In this document: piece after piece, positions 46,927 through 60,067 of the stretch
How the letters are laid out: every line of letters begins with the position of its first letter
Position numbering within the stretch: position 1 is the first letter of the stretch
Assembly (NCBI GenBank): GCA_964019135.1
Contig: OZ025261.1
Coordinates: 34,028,820-34,092,819, forward strand
DNA from: Arenicola marina
Lineage: Eukaryota > Annelida > Polychaeta > Arenicolidae
DNA: 64,000 nt
Reading direction: 5' to 3'
The notes under the pieces: generated by a model
Database searches by the model: none
What the model was told of the DNA's origin: nothing
Seen by the model: the letters and a program-made list of their open reading frames with translations, nothing else
Translations under genes and position numbers: made by a program

Positions 46927-48142
46927 TCACGCTGATAGCGCATAAAACGTTACAAATGCAGGTGAAATTCTGTACATCGTAATATAAAACCGCAGAATTA
47001 AAATCGATTGATAAAATACAATTATCGGAAGGCCAAAGTATATACATCTGAGATGATGCATCATTATATTTATGCATCATATATTTATACTTAAATTATC
47101 GATTTACGTCAAATTGTTGCAGTTAAGACTAAAACGAAGTTGAATATCAGGTATGTGTAACTGCCGTAATGAGCATTTCGCCATCGGCCACGGTTATATG
47201 CCTAGTTTATGCTATATCAGGCAAAAAGATATAGCTGACGATATACAAACATCAATCTGAAACTTACTGCAACACGGATCACAATGTAGTCCCTCAGTCA
47301 AATAACAGTAGTACTCAGCGAGACACCTCTAAAACCAGGTCAATATTTTATATAAATTCGCACTTTAGTTGCAGCTGCACGGGACTCCAATGACCTGAGA
47401 CGCGGACGATGAATGAGGCATGCGATCCACCCTGAAGGAATTATGACTCCATATACATACGGCTTTCACTTTAAGTAGTGATGTCCACCACTAAATGACC
47501 CATTGAGAATATTTCATGTCGATTACAAGTACATGTAACTATATAAAAATACAGCTGCTGCCTAAACCTGATAAACCGGACATAAGTGGCTGAAATCTTA
47601 CAGTATTTCAGTTGAGTTAGGCTTACGTCACCCTGTGCCCGTGCCATATACACGACTAGGACCGCTTCTTCTGGGTAAGTCCACGGCTGTTTTACCGGTT
47701 GCATGGAGAGGGCCACGCAAGGACCACAAATACGCCAGTCAGGGAGGAATGGATTTGGCGTTTTGTGCCAGCTTTATGTACACATGAGCTACACCGAGCC
47801 AAGGCACCCCAGGGATGCCAGTCACGGATGACGTCACGTGGTCAAAGCAGCGACGCGGGGTAGTTCAACTGATGGATGGGCGGATACTTCACTTGTTTGG
47901 TTTGTTTGGCGCTGACGGCATACCAGTATTCTGGGTCAGCACTGCAACAGTGGACGCCACACACCCACTGCGTCAGTGCCATGCTATGGAAAACAGGTTC
48001 TTATACATGCGTCTTTTTGTGTTTCTGTCAGTTCATAGCTGCCTTCTTTGTCCTGAATTATATCAATTTTAACTCACCCAACCGGTTTTAAATGCATCCC
48101 TGACTATGTCGGGAATAAATGGACTGTATTTTATGGTTGACA

Positions 48143-51100
48143 TCAGGCAAGGTTGAAGTCATACTTCTCGAAGGCGTCTCTGAATGTGGTGGCCATCTTG
48201 GATTCTTCCTCTTTGGAGGTCTTACACTGCCTCCAGTCCGCTCTCTGTGGCATGTTAAGGAGGCTCTGGTCGGCCATCGCCTCTCTATAACGGGTAAGTA
48301 AGTAAGTAATTTGTTTATTATAGTCACTTATGAGAAATACCACTGATAACATGCACAACAGAGTTAACACACAATATCAATCCTCACCCAGCCCTACTGG
48401 GCTTACAAGTGACTATAGAATTTATGGTCCTAGTACTACCGCATATCTCGGCGTCAAAAGGAAACGAAATTAATAATAATCATACTAATAATATTAATTA
48501 AAAAAGGGAAAAAAGGAAATTTAATAATAATAGCCTAAAAAACCTTCAGAAACGAAGGAAAATAGAGTGAAAAAAATAAAATAAATTACATTTCGGATAA
48601 CAAGCGATCACCATACTAAAGCCAACTATTATCTAGACGTAAAAACCAGGACTACCCTTGAAATCTCAGTTACATCATTACCATTAACCGAGGTTTACAT
48701 TTCATCTATATTTCCGGACCCGTTCCCGAGCACACGATATTTAATTTGACTAAATTATTCATCCACATCGATTATAAACAGTTTCAGTTGTGTTTCCAGT
48801 TAGTCTTTTATGATAATACCAGCACATTATGGCAATAAAGACTAGTATTAATACTGTATATTAAAGGATTTCCTGGTTTGGAATGAGTGAATCATTGGCT
48901 CTGACCTTCCGAACTGCAGCGGGAAGCCTTTAGCGATACGGTAGAACAGCTTCTCTCCCGTGGGCATTTCAGCGAAGAAGTACGGAGCGCCCTCCGGCAC
49001 CACCTGGAGAGACGATATCGGTAATCATCAATTACTCCATCCATCAAAAAGATTTTTTTGCATAAACTTAATTTTCTAACGATGTGTTCCATATCGAAAT
49101 TAACATTGAAATGATAACCTAAGACCAAGATGAGTAGTTTTTATATAGGTAAAATTTGCGTAGTTTTCTTATAGGTAAAATCTGCATACTTTTTATAAAT
49201 AAAAGTGTTTTGGGTCGTATTCCATAAATAAAGAATATATAAAATTTGCATACTATTTATAAATAAAAGTTTTTTTGGCTTGTATTCTTTAAATACACAA
49301 TATATAAATAGTATACAGATTTTGTAAACCTATGAAGTTTAATGGCATGTTTTCGAATGTTCTCACCTGTTTGAGATCCGACAATCGAGGTATTTCAGCC
49401 AGTTCGATATCCTGGCTCAGTGCCAAACCCATGAACGTCTCCTTGACCTCTGCGCCAAGGTCACGTGGCAAAGGGACCGCCTGAAATATACCCTCAGGTT
49501 TGGTTTAAACATATTTTTATTTCACAATCGGAAAACAGGCAAGGCCTATATTAATTCCTCTTGCAGGAATTAATTCCTCCTCAGGTTTATGATACAGGCA
49601 TGCATAGAATACAACAGGGGCAACAGCTGAACCTAAAATATCTGTTACATCAATTTGTGTACAGAGGTTTTTGGGGTCCCAAATGTTGCGCACGGTATCG
49701 TGACGTCATCTCATGTGACGTGGATCGCATTGCAACCACGCTTCAGGGTGTATATAGTTTTCTGTTTACGGGTATTCTAAGCTACGCTCTTCCGCATTTA
49801 CTCCTACGTATTACCCATCATCCTACCAATAAATACAACCTGTGCATCAGCTTCGATGACTTTGTCAAAAATAATAGAAGACCTACCACGGGATTCATTA
49901 CTGGGTAAAACACATATAAGTCGCCGTTCTTCAAATCCTCGCACGGCAGCCTGAATGGACATTTACATCGGCTGGTAAGAAATCCCACCTGTATTTGCAT
50001 ATGTTGTGTCTTGTAATTACGCTCGAAGAAGACCACAGCCTTGTCTTCCGCCTTGAAGAACTTCCGCAGAGCCGCTTTGTATCTGGCGGTCCTGTTAAGG
50101 GGTCTTCGCTATGGGAGAGGCAATAGGCTGCCTACCTTTAATGCCATGTGACGATATATAGAACAGAGTCCGCGGGCGTACACCAAAACCCACGTTGTAA
50201 GTGTATATGGGGATGAGCATACAAGTGACATGTACGATGAAGCAAATCACCCAATGCCTGTTGCCTTCAAAAGTGTCAAATATTTCCGGTTCAACGTGTA
50301 AGTTGTAAACATGTCAGAGAGACTATCTGTCTAAATCAGCCAGTTCATCCCACCCCTCAACTCGGATAAAAGAGATTCTACTATCAAAATATACTTTTTA
50401 ACTGATAGCACGTGACTCCACGATTACGGCGTCTTGTTTGTTTTAATAAACAACATGTGCGTCATATGTTGCCAAGGATACGTTTCAGCCTCTTGGATGA
50501 CTTCAGTGGGCGCGCTGACTGTCGACTGGTGGTGAACGATCGGTGTGATCAGGATGTGGTTCGGGGTCAGACCTCCCTTGGCCAAGGCTAAGTAACACTG
50601 GAAACATCAGAGCAGCGAAAAAAATTAACCAGAGTCACTTCGATCCAAGCCAGCGTCAAGACACACTGAAAACATAATACAGCGGGGCAAGAACTGACCC
50701 AAGCCAGAGTCAAGTGACATTGAAAACATCATAGACCGAAGGAAAGAAAAGACATCGTTGGCTGGTGATCAGATGAACCATGACTTAAAGGTACTCGTGT
50801 TCTCACTCGCATATTAATAGTGGAGTTTTATCGCTCCTTGCACGTTTGCTGTCAGGAGAACAACGATTTGCATCCGTTGTTAAACAGATTCGTAATTAAC
50901 CAGTTTTAAGTTTATTGCAAACAGAGAGTCAATACCTTGCAATATATCTGAAATTAAACCAAAAGAACACGCCAAAATGGCGTCTTGGCTAGAAGATAAA
51001 GATGGTCGATTTGTGAAACAACTAAAAAAAACTATTGATCTGCGGTCCACCACTACACCATGGAGGCCCCAAAGACCGATTGATCTGCGGTCTAGTGCGC

Positions 51101-54100
51101 TAACTACTACACCATGGAGGCCCCAAAGACCGATTGATCTGCGGTCTAGTGCGCTAACTACTACACCATGGAGGCCACAATGACCTATTGATCTGCGGTC
51201 CAATGCGCTAACCACTACACCAGGGAGGATTCGAACGCAGGACCTATTGATCTGCGGTCTAGTGCGCCAACCACTACACCATGGAGGCCCCAGGACCTAT
51301 TGATCTGCGGTCTAATGCACTAACTACTACACCATGGAGGCCCCAGGACCTATTGATCTGCGGTCTAGTGCACTAACTACTACACCATGGAGGCCCCAGG
51401 ACCTATTGATCTGCGGTCTAATGCACTAACTACTACACCATGGCGGGCACCTCCTTGTTGTGCGATGTGCATTATGCTAGGAGCGGGCAGGTGTGGGGGT
51501 AGTTCGGTCATGGAGTGGAATGAAGAGAGAAGAGACGACCACTGACCTCAGTGCCGACGCTGACCACGAGATGCTTCTCAACCTCTGGGCTGCCCAGGCA
51601 GAACCAACAGGGACCCGTCGCCATGGCTACAACATAGAGACGGCATAATGTCAATATCCTCAGTGGCTGATTTTTTCTGGAAAGGTCTTCAATTATGGAC
51701 TATATAGTGCATCGAAATCATCGATACTAGATGAAACTGTTTGTGATACCATTTGCCCTTGGATTAGTCACAGTACATGCACTTTCAAAAATATTCTTTC
51801 TATTTAACATTTTGTAGGAGAGCGAGCCAAATATAAGGTTTAGGTTTAGTTTATTTATAACCAAATGGCCTCAGGCCTAAGGTACAAAACAAAAAGAACA
51901 ATGACGAGTTAAATATTTACATCAGTCATGCAAAGTTAACATCGTTCGTCGCAGAAGCAGAGCATGGTATATATAAAAACTTAACTTATGGAGAGTATCT
52001 TGATTTTTTGTTTTCATTAGATGAAATATAAACATTATTTGAAGACGACAATGGTACCATAAACTTTAAAAAACAAATAGATTCATTGTACGAGTGTGAA
52101 GATTGTCATATGCGAAACGAGGAAAAGAGTTATGGTTAAGCATAGGTATAAAATGCTCACGTTTCTTTCGTTCCGCACCACCCCCCGGTCTGTCCTGGTG
52201 ACGCTTTCGGCCACCCTGTCCGGGGCCTCCCCTCCCCAGGGCCTTGGCGTCGTAGAAATACTGGGCCGCCTCATCGCCCTGGAAGCACAGGTGACATATC
52301 TGTAATACTTGGGGCCATTCTCGTCTGGCAGATAGACATAACGAATCAAGAAAAAACGCAAAGTTGGTACAAAAGAAAATAATGATAATTATGTGGCGTT
52401 TCACTGAGAGTCACCAGCTCATCCACCAAGGCGGACAACAGCCGTGGTGAGACCCACCAAGGCTGACAACAGCCGACGTGAGCACCACCAAGGCTGACAA
52501 CAGCCGACGTGAGCACCACCAAGGCTGACAACAGCCGACGTGAGCACCACCAAGGCTGACAACAGCCGACGTGAGCACCACCAAGGCTGACAACGCTAGT
52601 CATTAGTTTACCCCAGATTCTCGGACTCTGAGTAGCGAGGAGTCCACCCTGTAGGGACATTCCGTCACATCCTGGGGCTGCGTAATCAACTCCACGGGAT
52701 CCATTTTCTTCATTGGAGTTATGTTGAAGGCGTACAGGAACTGGAGACAATGTAATCGATCACATGACATTATTATCATAACTGCTGGATCTCTTTAATA
52801 CACCCATGAAATGTCTGGTTTGAAACAAACGATCGTGTAACCTCCAAGCCTTACTCACCAAAAACATTATAATTATCTTAATGATAATGATCATATAGCG
52901 GTAAATTATTTTATCGAAGGCCATATCAATGTCTCATAATAAGACTGTTGCGTCTTTGAGTACCGAATATTTTATATGTATGATAACAACTTTAGGATAT
53001 ATAAGAAGTCGCACGCACTTTTTTTTTCTGGGGATTTCCAACTTTCGCCAGTGCGATAAACCTGGTGATGTGCTTGGTGCTGTCTTGGAGAACCTTGTGG
53101 TTTCTTAAATGATGACACATAACGGATTTAGAAATACCTATATAAAGAGTAAAATAGAGCAATCAATTATACGTTTTAACTCGTTGTGTGTACACTAAAC
53201 TCTACGAGGTCGTTTAGTTACATCTGAATCATGCATAAAATATTCGCGAAATCATTTCATCTCCTAAAATGATGTTACCGCTGACACATTCGATTACGCA
53301 CAAAAGGAGCGGTATTAAAATAGTAGCATGCAAACACCACTAAAGATCCTTTGGCAGACAACAAGTAACACCTTAAAACATGCAGAAAGGTGCATGGTCC
53401 AAAACGTATTACGTTTCTTAGACAAAACAGGCTAAACAGGAGAAAATGGTATAATATAATTCAACAATAGAAACACATACATTTATAAATCAATACATGT
53501 TAAAGTTCAATATTATATAGAGGCACTGCAGTCTTGATACATACCTGTAAGGCAAACGTTCGTAATAGCTTCCTTCCTGCCCACAGAAATGATACCTGGG
53601 CTTCAGTGTCCGGGCTACCTGCGCGATCACCTCGCTACCCACTGAACTAGAATCCATCCCATCCTTGAAGCAAGAACGAGAAGGCAAAGGTAGGACAATA
53701 CTGCCAGTCATGTATAAAACGGCCTGAAGCAAGGATATTTAAATGTAGTTTGTTTTTTCTAGTGATAAAGTACAATGACCAGAGCTTTGCTTGGCATATA
53801 ATCTACGGGTACCCCGGGTAGATTTTTACACGCAATAAACCAATAAAACGGATTATATGTTATATGTTTCCTACATTACAATACGAGAGCAACATAGATA
53901 CTTAGCCTTAATACAAGACTTAGCCAGTAGCCACAAACAACTGCGTGCATGATCGACAAGATATACAGGTACATGTCTAACTAAACTTCGACATTAATGT
54001 CTAAGACTTCTTGAGTGACAAGTTTACACAAACAAATGTGATTTTGCGAGAGCAGCAGCACGTGGTAACAGCATCATATTTTATCCATGTTTATCGAGAA

Positions 54101-55557
54101 ATGGAGCAATTCCACAAACAAAAGAAACGTACCACATCTGTTGCATATTTGGCCACTCCCTTGGGCCACGGTGACGTCAGGAGAAGGTCGACCCCTTTGA
54201 ACCTGGCGTCTGACGTCAGAGGCACGTGCAGGGCTTCCACATCCTTGCCGGTGAAGCAGGTTGAGGCTGTACTGGGCTTTGAGCCGAAGACGCCATCCAC
54301 ACCGCTTAGGTAGGCCACTGTCAGTCCCGAACTCTCAGTGTACAATCCTTTCTTGCCTAAAATTGAGTATGAAAATAAATTAATGCGTCACGAGTTACTG
54401 TCAACATGTCCCACTGACTGCCGACATTGTCTCATCAAAAATTCGTTATTAGTAGTACTTAAGGACTGCATAGAGGACTCCAGGAGATCAGGTGGCACAA
54501 TGCAATCATCGTTATCATAAAGCATAAGGTGATTACACTCGTCATCCACATGTCATATATCTCACCTAAATATGTGACATTGTTACACAATTCACAACCA
54601 TCTATATCTGGATAGTAGCTGAGCCGATCATCTCTGTTCGGTCCTAGTACAAACGTCGGCAAAGGCACTGCAAAAAGAGAGCAATTTAATAGCTAGCATA
54701 TACCGATATATAAAAAGCTGTACTTTTTGTACATACATATACATATTCCACCAGATCATTCCCTGAAATATCGGTATCAAACAATAAATGTTGCAATTTC
54801 ACTCACAAGACTACACAGACAAATATTTGTTTAATCCATGTACACATTGCAACCACAATAACCATAACATATTATCACTATTCCTGCAATGTTTGGTGCC
54901 ATCATAATACACATAGAGGCAGCATAGATTTAATAAGTACCGTAACTGTATGATTGTATATAAGAAAAAGTATTTGCCTAATCTGATTGGGGCAGTTTTA
55001 AACAATGTACAAGTATACAACACATTATCAGAATAATTGTCATATTTCTTATACAGTTTAATGCAATGGTGATATGTAATACTGAAAGAATTATAGGTCA
55101 ATAGCATCAGCATAATTTTATTTTGTAGATGAGATAAAGAAAACATTGATGCACAGGTTGACATATATATGTACCTATATAAGAGCAAGTTCAACTAACC
55201 AGTGTTTTCACCAGACTTATATTTCTCCCATTCTGTATTATCATCTCCAAAGAAATCTCCAATGCAAAAGAGCATCTGAAATGGTAAAGAATATATCTTT
55301 CTTGAGGAATACCACCAGATACTGGTACATATAATAGTATGCTGGTCAGGTTTCACTTGCAATTATACATTCTAAAGCATTATCATGTAATTTATCTTAA
55401 AAGCAAATAAAATAAATGATAGATCAGAAATTAATTATTACCAGTAATGACATTGATGTGTACAGAACTTACATCAAACTGTCCTGCCTTCTTTTGAATG
55501 GAATTGATTCTTGCAAAAAGAGGACCAAATCTTCCCTCCACATCGCCACTAACAAGG
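48143..55557 (-). CDS. CWF19L1: CWF19-like protein 1 (CwfJ family)
   Basis: Fourteen coding exons, 5' to 3': 55473-55557, 55200-55275, 54566-54667, 54133-54356, 53545-53663, 53019-53103, 52612-52740, 52161-52278, 51547-51626, 50482-50597, 49989-50091, 49367-49480, 48906-49003, 48143-48284. All junctions keep frame; 529 residues against 538 in human. Only a start exon of roughly ten residues is missing. The N-terminal half is the metallophosphatase-like domain ([69 protein letters not shown]). The C-terminal half has the CwfJ domains: [55 protein letters not shown], then [25 protein letters not shown] and [12 protein letters not shown]. Family members are linked to late spliceosome/lariat processing. 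Introns carry 31-bp and 53-bp arrays and a retroposon tail. Donors are partly non-consensus (GTCAGT, GTGCGT, GTATCC). Confidence 0.97.
48290..48430 (-). mobile_element. 3' end of a retroposon with a (TTAC)n tail
   Basis: On the minus strand the sequence contains an imperfect hairpin (TATAGTCACTT... AAGTGACTATA, near 48318-48330 and 48407-48418), then ATAAACAAATTACTTACTTA, a typical LINE/SINE-style simple-repeat tail. The tail ends only about ten bases upstream of the acceptor of the last CWF19L1 exon (48284). Confidence 0.5.
51040..51445 (-). repeat. 53-bp tandem array of tRNA-like heads
   Basis: About eight copies of a 53-bp unit. On the minus strand each reads GGCCTCCATGGTGTAGTAGT then TAGCGCACTAGACCGCAGAT and CAATAGGTC. 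TGGTGTAGTGG is a good tRNA box A. One copy (about 51222-51288) also retains GCGTTCGAATCC, a box B, so it is a near-complete tRNA-like sequence of about 65 nt. It lies in the CWF19L1 intron between 50597 and 51547 and is read in the same direction as that gene. Confidence 0.85.
51835..51905 (-). mobile_element. Possible retroposon 3' end
   Basis: On the minus strand TGTACCTTAGGCCTGAGGCC is followed by ATTTGGTTATAAATAAACTA and AACCTAAACC. A GGCCT hairpin before an A/T-rich, short-repeat tail is typical of LINE or SINE 3' ends. Similar sequence lies at 30245-30300. Confidence 0.35.
52419..52598. repeat. 31-bp minisatellite in a CWF19L1 intron
   Basis: About six copies, the last two partial or divergent, of a 31-bp unit containing ACCACCAAGGCTGACAACAG and CCGACGTGAGC. 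The array lies in the short intron 52279-52611 and takes up more than half of it. It does not copy exon sequence. Confidence 0.9.
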
Positions 55558-56651
55558 CTACAAATAATAAAAATGAACTGTAGATGCACTAATATATAGA
55601 AGTATGAATGGCCTTAAATGAAAAAAATATATTATGTTACATCCATCAAAAAGGCCAAAAAAATGTTTGATACTGATACCTCAGTACAACTACATTGAAG
55701 GCACAATTATGTCTGCATTGTAGGTTTCCCCCCTAAAATATTACTGCAGCGGCAGAATATCAAACAATTCAAATCTAGCACAAGTACCATATTTCACATC
55801 TTTTCTGATACCTCTTAAAAGCCAGAAAATTTAAATAATAAACTTAGTGCACTTTAAGTTTTTAGTTTTTAAATTTTTCATGCATATACATGTTTTCCGA
55901 CATGCTTCAGACCTTAGAAACAAAACAGTTCAACACTTGTAGAATGACTTTTCATCACTTTTGAGGCAAGTTTACTGATAAGGACAAAAAGCTACAAGAT
56001 GGACAGACAGCCCCACAAATTACCGGACTCACGTGGGTTGTACTTCAAGGCTCTATCGCAAGTAGGGTACCAATGCGTATAAGCAGCCATGCATCAGGGC
56101 AGTTCACACCCATTTTGACTACTGGACGATTTGACCACCAGTGGGGTTGAGGGGTAAAGTTTATATATGCATATGGTGTGGACAGTTTTGTAAGAAATAT
56201 TTGAAAGGGTAAAGGCATGCCCAGGTAATGAGGGATTGAGATAGCTGGTTGTTATCAGTAATCAGCTGAAATATGGCAAAGTGGGGCAAGCAACAGGAGA
56301 GGGCATCACTGGATGGCTGCATCAGCGCCGCATCAACTCCAGCTGGAATACAGGGTTGGATATCACAGGGCCAATAAGCTAGCTGCCTGCCTGGAGTAGC
56401 GAGACAGAGTCCAATTCCGCAATCCCATATGAGGCCTTCCCCTCCACACTTCCAGTCAAATCATCTAGCGGTCAAACAGACCGCTGTAAAAAGGGTTTTG
56501 TAAAAAGTGGGCCTATAGGCTCATACCATCAGATCGATTGCCTACCAAAGCTTATGTCAAAGAAATGCGCCCCCCTTCTGCCTGAATCAAGTGATTGTTT
56601 CATTCACAATCGCTTAGATTTGTTGGCAATAACACCACTAGGTCTGCTCAG
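55558..56651. other. Stretch upstream of the second CWF19L1 coding exon
   Basis: This should be intron 1 or upstream sequence of CWF19L1. The start exon needs to end with two leftover bases before its donor; I could not single out a convincing candidate. No other feature is seen. Confidence 0.4.
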
Positions 56652-57459
56652 TGGTACATCGTTATACCGAAACCGACCAAAACTGACCAAAACCGACCAA
56701 AACTGGCGTAATTATACCAAAACCAAGCCGCTAGCATGTTGAAGACACATATGCTCTGGATGTAGCATTAGTACAGATAAAAATACATCTAATATTAATT
56801 GTATTTATTGCCAATAATAGCAGATATGCCTGTCTTCTGTCTGCGGAATTAAGTGGCTCAAACTGCGAATGCCTGCGCCATCTTGTTTGTTGAAAAATGG
56901 CCACCAGGCGCCTCCAGCTGCCAGCAACTATTATGTATACACAACTGCATAAACTGTAGCGCTGTCTCCTGGGCCCGTAAGTTCGAAACCGCGAGGGCAA
57001 AACATCTTGCCCCCGCGTGACGTTTTGCCTTTATTTGGCCTCGCCCCCAACTTTTCGCCCTAATCGGTAAGTTCGAAAAACTCCCCCTGAAATTAGCCCC
57101 GAATTTACCTCTACTTTGCCCCAAATGAAGGACAGCTTCTGAGCCGGCCCTGATCGGGGGCTAAAAGCGGGGCAAGGTCTGCATGCATTGACGAGTGTTC
57201 TTGCGGACCACTTAGACGATTTGATTTCATTTCCAAGTACTAATGAAAAGCTACGCAACAGTTTTTATGAAATTACGGGTAATTATATGACGGATTATAT
57301 ATATATATCCTAGGCCTACTCACGTAATGTGTCATTAGTGGATATCCAATGTTCATACACTGAAATTGTGTTACTTGTTCTTGATTATCTTCTAGTTGTC
57401 TAACGCTATATGCTTGTTATCGTTATGTATGGTGCTAACTTATTGTACCATGGTATTAT

Positions 57460-57786
57460 CAAGGCTTTCCTGGTAAAACTGGTGCAATTGATTGCACTCA
57501 CATCCTCACAAAGCTGTTGTTTCATATTAATATTATATTCGCAAAATGTTTCCGTTACAAAACTGTAGTGATCATCAATGCCATCATGGAAGACAAAAGG
57601 GACGATATCCCAGGTGCGGGGCTATGTTTTTTGGGTAGAGGCAAACACATTTTCTTGGGGTGCGACGACGGGTGCATTTATGTTTTGGGCCATGGGGAGG
57701 TTAAACTTTTTTACTCGGGCATTATGTGTTTCTTAGGAAATAGAGGATGTTTTTTTGGCAAAGGGCAAAGCACGTTTGTTTTTTAA
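57460..57786 (+). pseudogene. Harbinger transposase (HARBI1-like) relic
   Basis: The frame reads GFPGKTGAIDCTHILTKL from 57463, matching the GFPNV.GAIDGTHI block around the first catalytic Asp of PIF/Harbinger DDE transposases. The next residues keep the expected hydrophobic spacing through RYKTVVIINAIMEDKRDDIPGA. Beyond this the sequence no longer resembles the family, and the second and third acidic residues were not found. The normal D in GTH context is C here (IDCTH). Only a fragment of about 50 residues of the usual 350 or so is recognisable, so it is a decayed copy. Confidence 0.7.
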
Positions 57787-58254
57787 AACTAACTACAGAG
57801 CCAAAGTTTTTTTTACAAAACAACCATTGGTCAGTAGTCTCTAAGTGTAAGATACTTTGCAAATGTGACGGCTTTAGCCACAATAAGTGAGAAAAATATG
57901 GACATAGTTAATTGCTTTATTATTGTCTGTTTAACCTCCCCGAATGTTTTTACTGTTACTACTTGAAATTCTTATGAGACATCAAAATACATTTTTGCTA
58001 CTCGTTGTTGATGACATATATAGGTCAATAAACCGGAATGCGAGGCGAAGAGGACAGCAAGCAGAGGTAAAGTTGCGAACCAATACTTCGAGTTTGGCCA
58101 CGTATACATATGACTCATGTCCACCCCCCCCCCCACCCCCCCCCCCCACTACCCGCCTGAACTATGAATGATAAGACGAACGCATCTTATAATCTATCGT
58201 TTATTCAACTTCATTCAAGTACAGCACAATGGCGTCGCTAGCCGAGCACGACAG

Positions 58255-58449
58255 CTAAGGGTCACCAGACTCTAATCTGTCAAGTGTAGCTTCCACATAG
58301 AGGGTTTTGGTATCGGCCAGTCTCTGCTGCGCAGCATAAGAGGCCGTCATCTGTCGGTACAATTGCAGCTGGGTATCTGCCACGACGTGCCTAATCTTGC
58401 GCTTAAACTGCTGGTCCGGCATTCGTGTAGCTGATGCAACTGTACACAC
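58255..58449 (-). CDS. Open frame in the Harbinger element, possible second-ORF C-terminus
   Basis: A 64-codon minus-strand frame ending at 58255. The last 55 residues (from MPDQQFKRKIRHVV to YVEATLDRLESGDP) are a predicted amphipathic helix rich in Q, R and L, in the style of the C-terminal coiled coil of the Myb/SANT protein encoded by Harbinger elements. The bases just upstream (TTGCATCAG) could be a splice acceptor. I recognise no specific family. Being inside the TIRs at 56972-60679 argues that it belongs to the transposon and not to a host gene. Confidence 0.4.
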   Translation of the reverse strand: MCTVASATRMPDQQFKRKIRHVVADTQLQLYRQMTASYAAQQRLADTKTLYVEATLDRLESGDP

Positions 58450-59975
58450 GTGCGAAATAAAACATTGATTTACAAATCATTTGCTGCGTTAAGATCTCTG
58501 TCGTCCAGCTTTTTTTCCCAATAATAGATGATTGGTTTGAAGAGTAACTACAGATATGTAATTAATGCATTATTGCACTAACAGCAAGCCCACTTACCAG
58601 CTGTGTTAGAAAACTTGAGAATGTGTGATTAATAATCATTATTGGAGTTAATAAATATTACCTTAGTTGAGATCAACAAATAATTCACCTTTATCAGCCA
58701 AGCCCCAAAAGACCTTACCTATGACAATAGCAGAATTAATAAACACAAAGTCCAGTATGTGTGTGAACTTGCTGGTATCATTCACCAATGTTCAGTTGAG
58801 TGACACTGCAGACCATTGATCACATTCTCTGAAACAAAGCTTCATATATTAATCAACAATGAATATGTTTGGGAGGTTTATGCTTTATTTTCTTTGCTGG
58901 CATGTTAAAGTACTACATAAGCTGTCATAACATGCTTAAATCATAGAAATGTGCCACATATCATATATTTTGTAAGTTCATATTGTGGAGACCAATCAAA
59001 TATTTCCTGTCTATGCACATGATTTAATTTAGAACTCATTAACTGTTTATACCATACTATTAGTACAGTGCTAATGTAAAAGAAAGTTTGAGGAAATAAT
59101 ATTACAAATATTACTATTAAATGGCATTGTCAGAATGAACCATCGCATACTCAGGATAGAATTCACAAAAAGTGGCTTCATTAAGTAAGTAATGAATTTC
59201 AATCAAAACTCACATGGCCACAGGATATATAAACATGTAATTGTAACTGATCCAATACAAAATAGACATATAACTGTCAGATATAATAATCAGACCAGTG
59301 ACTTGCATGTAACAGGGATTGCGCACTAAGGCAAAACGGTAAAACTGATTTGAAGATCACTTAGAATGTTATAAAATAGACATGAAAACATGTCAGGTAA
59401 TATCATTTAAATCACTTAAATTTATATGAATAAAATAATGAAAGTGCATTTTTCCAAGTCAAGTAACTAATTACTGGTTCACCTGCTATAAGCCTATGTA
59501 TACCATATTATTATTCTAGATTATCAACAACTGTATACTTTAATATTAAGCTTAGATCTATTACATATCTATTATGTCAAGAATCTATAGCCCCAATTGA
59601 GTCGATCAATTAAAAAAATAAAGCCTAACCTAGAAAATGTCACACAGAACTAACTGCAATTATAATACATTTAACATCCACTTATATTATATATGGGTTG
59701 GACATTGTCAGTGACATTACACCACAGCCACGAGTGCTCACTTACCTCTGTCAATCACAATCAGGCCTAGTATATATCCAACATCATCATCAACATCAAC
59801 ACCAGCCCCCTATGTATAATGTTAATACAGTATCCATCATGCACCAGCCCCAAGGGCATGGAGGGGGGGGGGGGTGTGTGATGGTGTGTGATATGTGATG
59901 GTATGTGATATGTGATAGACACAGTACTAATTATGATCAACAGAGATGAACGCTTGTGATTACAGCAGCCTGAAT

Positions 59976-60067
59976 GGTAGCCTGAATGTTCAGACGTTAC
60001 AGTCTTGACACTTGTTCTTGTGACAGAACAAGTGTCAAGACTGTAACGTCTGAACATTCAGGCTACC
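59976..60067. repeat. Perfect 43-bp inverted repeat (hairpin) with a 6-nt loop
   Basis: The arms are 59976-60018 and 60025-60067 and are fully complementary; the loop is TGTGAC. The left arm contains CCTGAATGTTCAGACGTTAC followed by AGTCTTGACACTTGTTCT. An 11-bp direct repeat, CCTGAATGGTA, flanks or overlaps it (59969-59979 and 60066-60076), as if a palindromic segment had been inserted or copied by template switching. It lies inside the Harbinger element. Confidence 0.95.
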
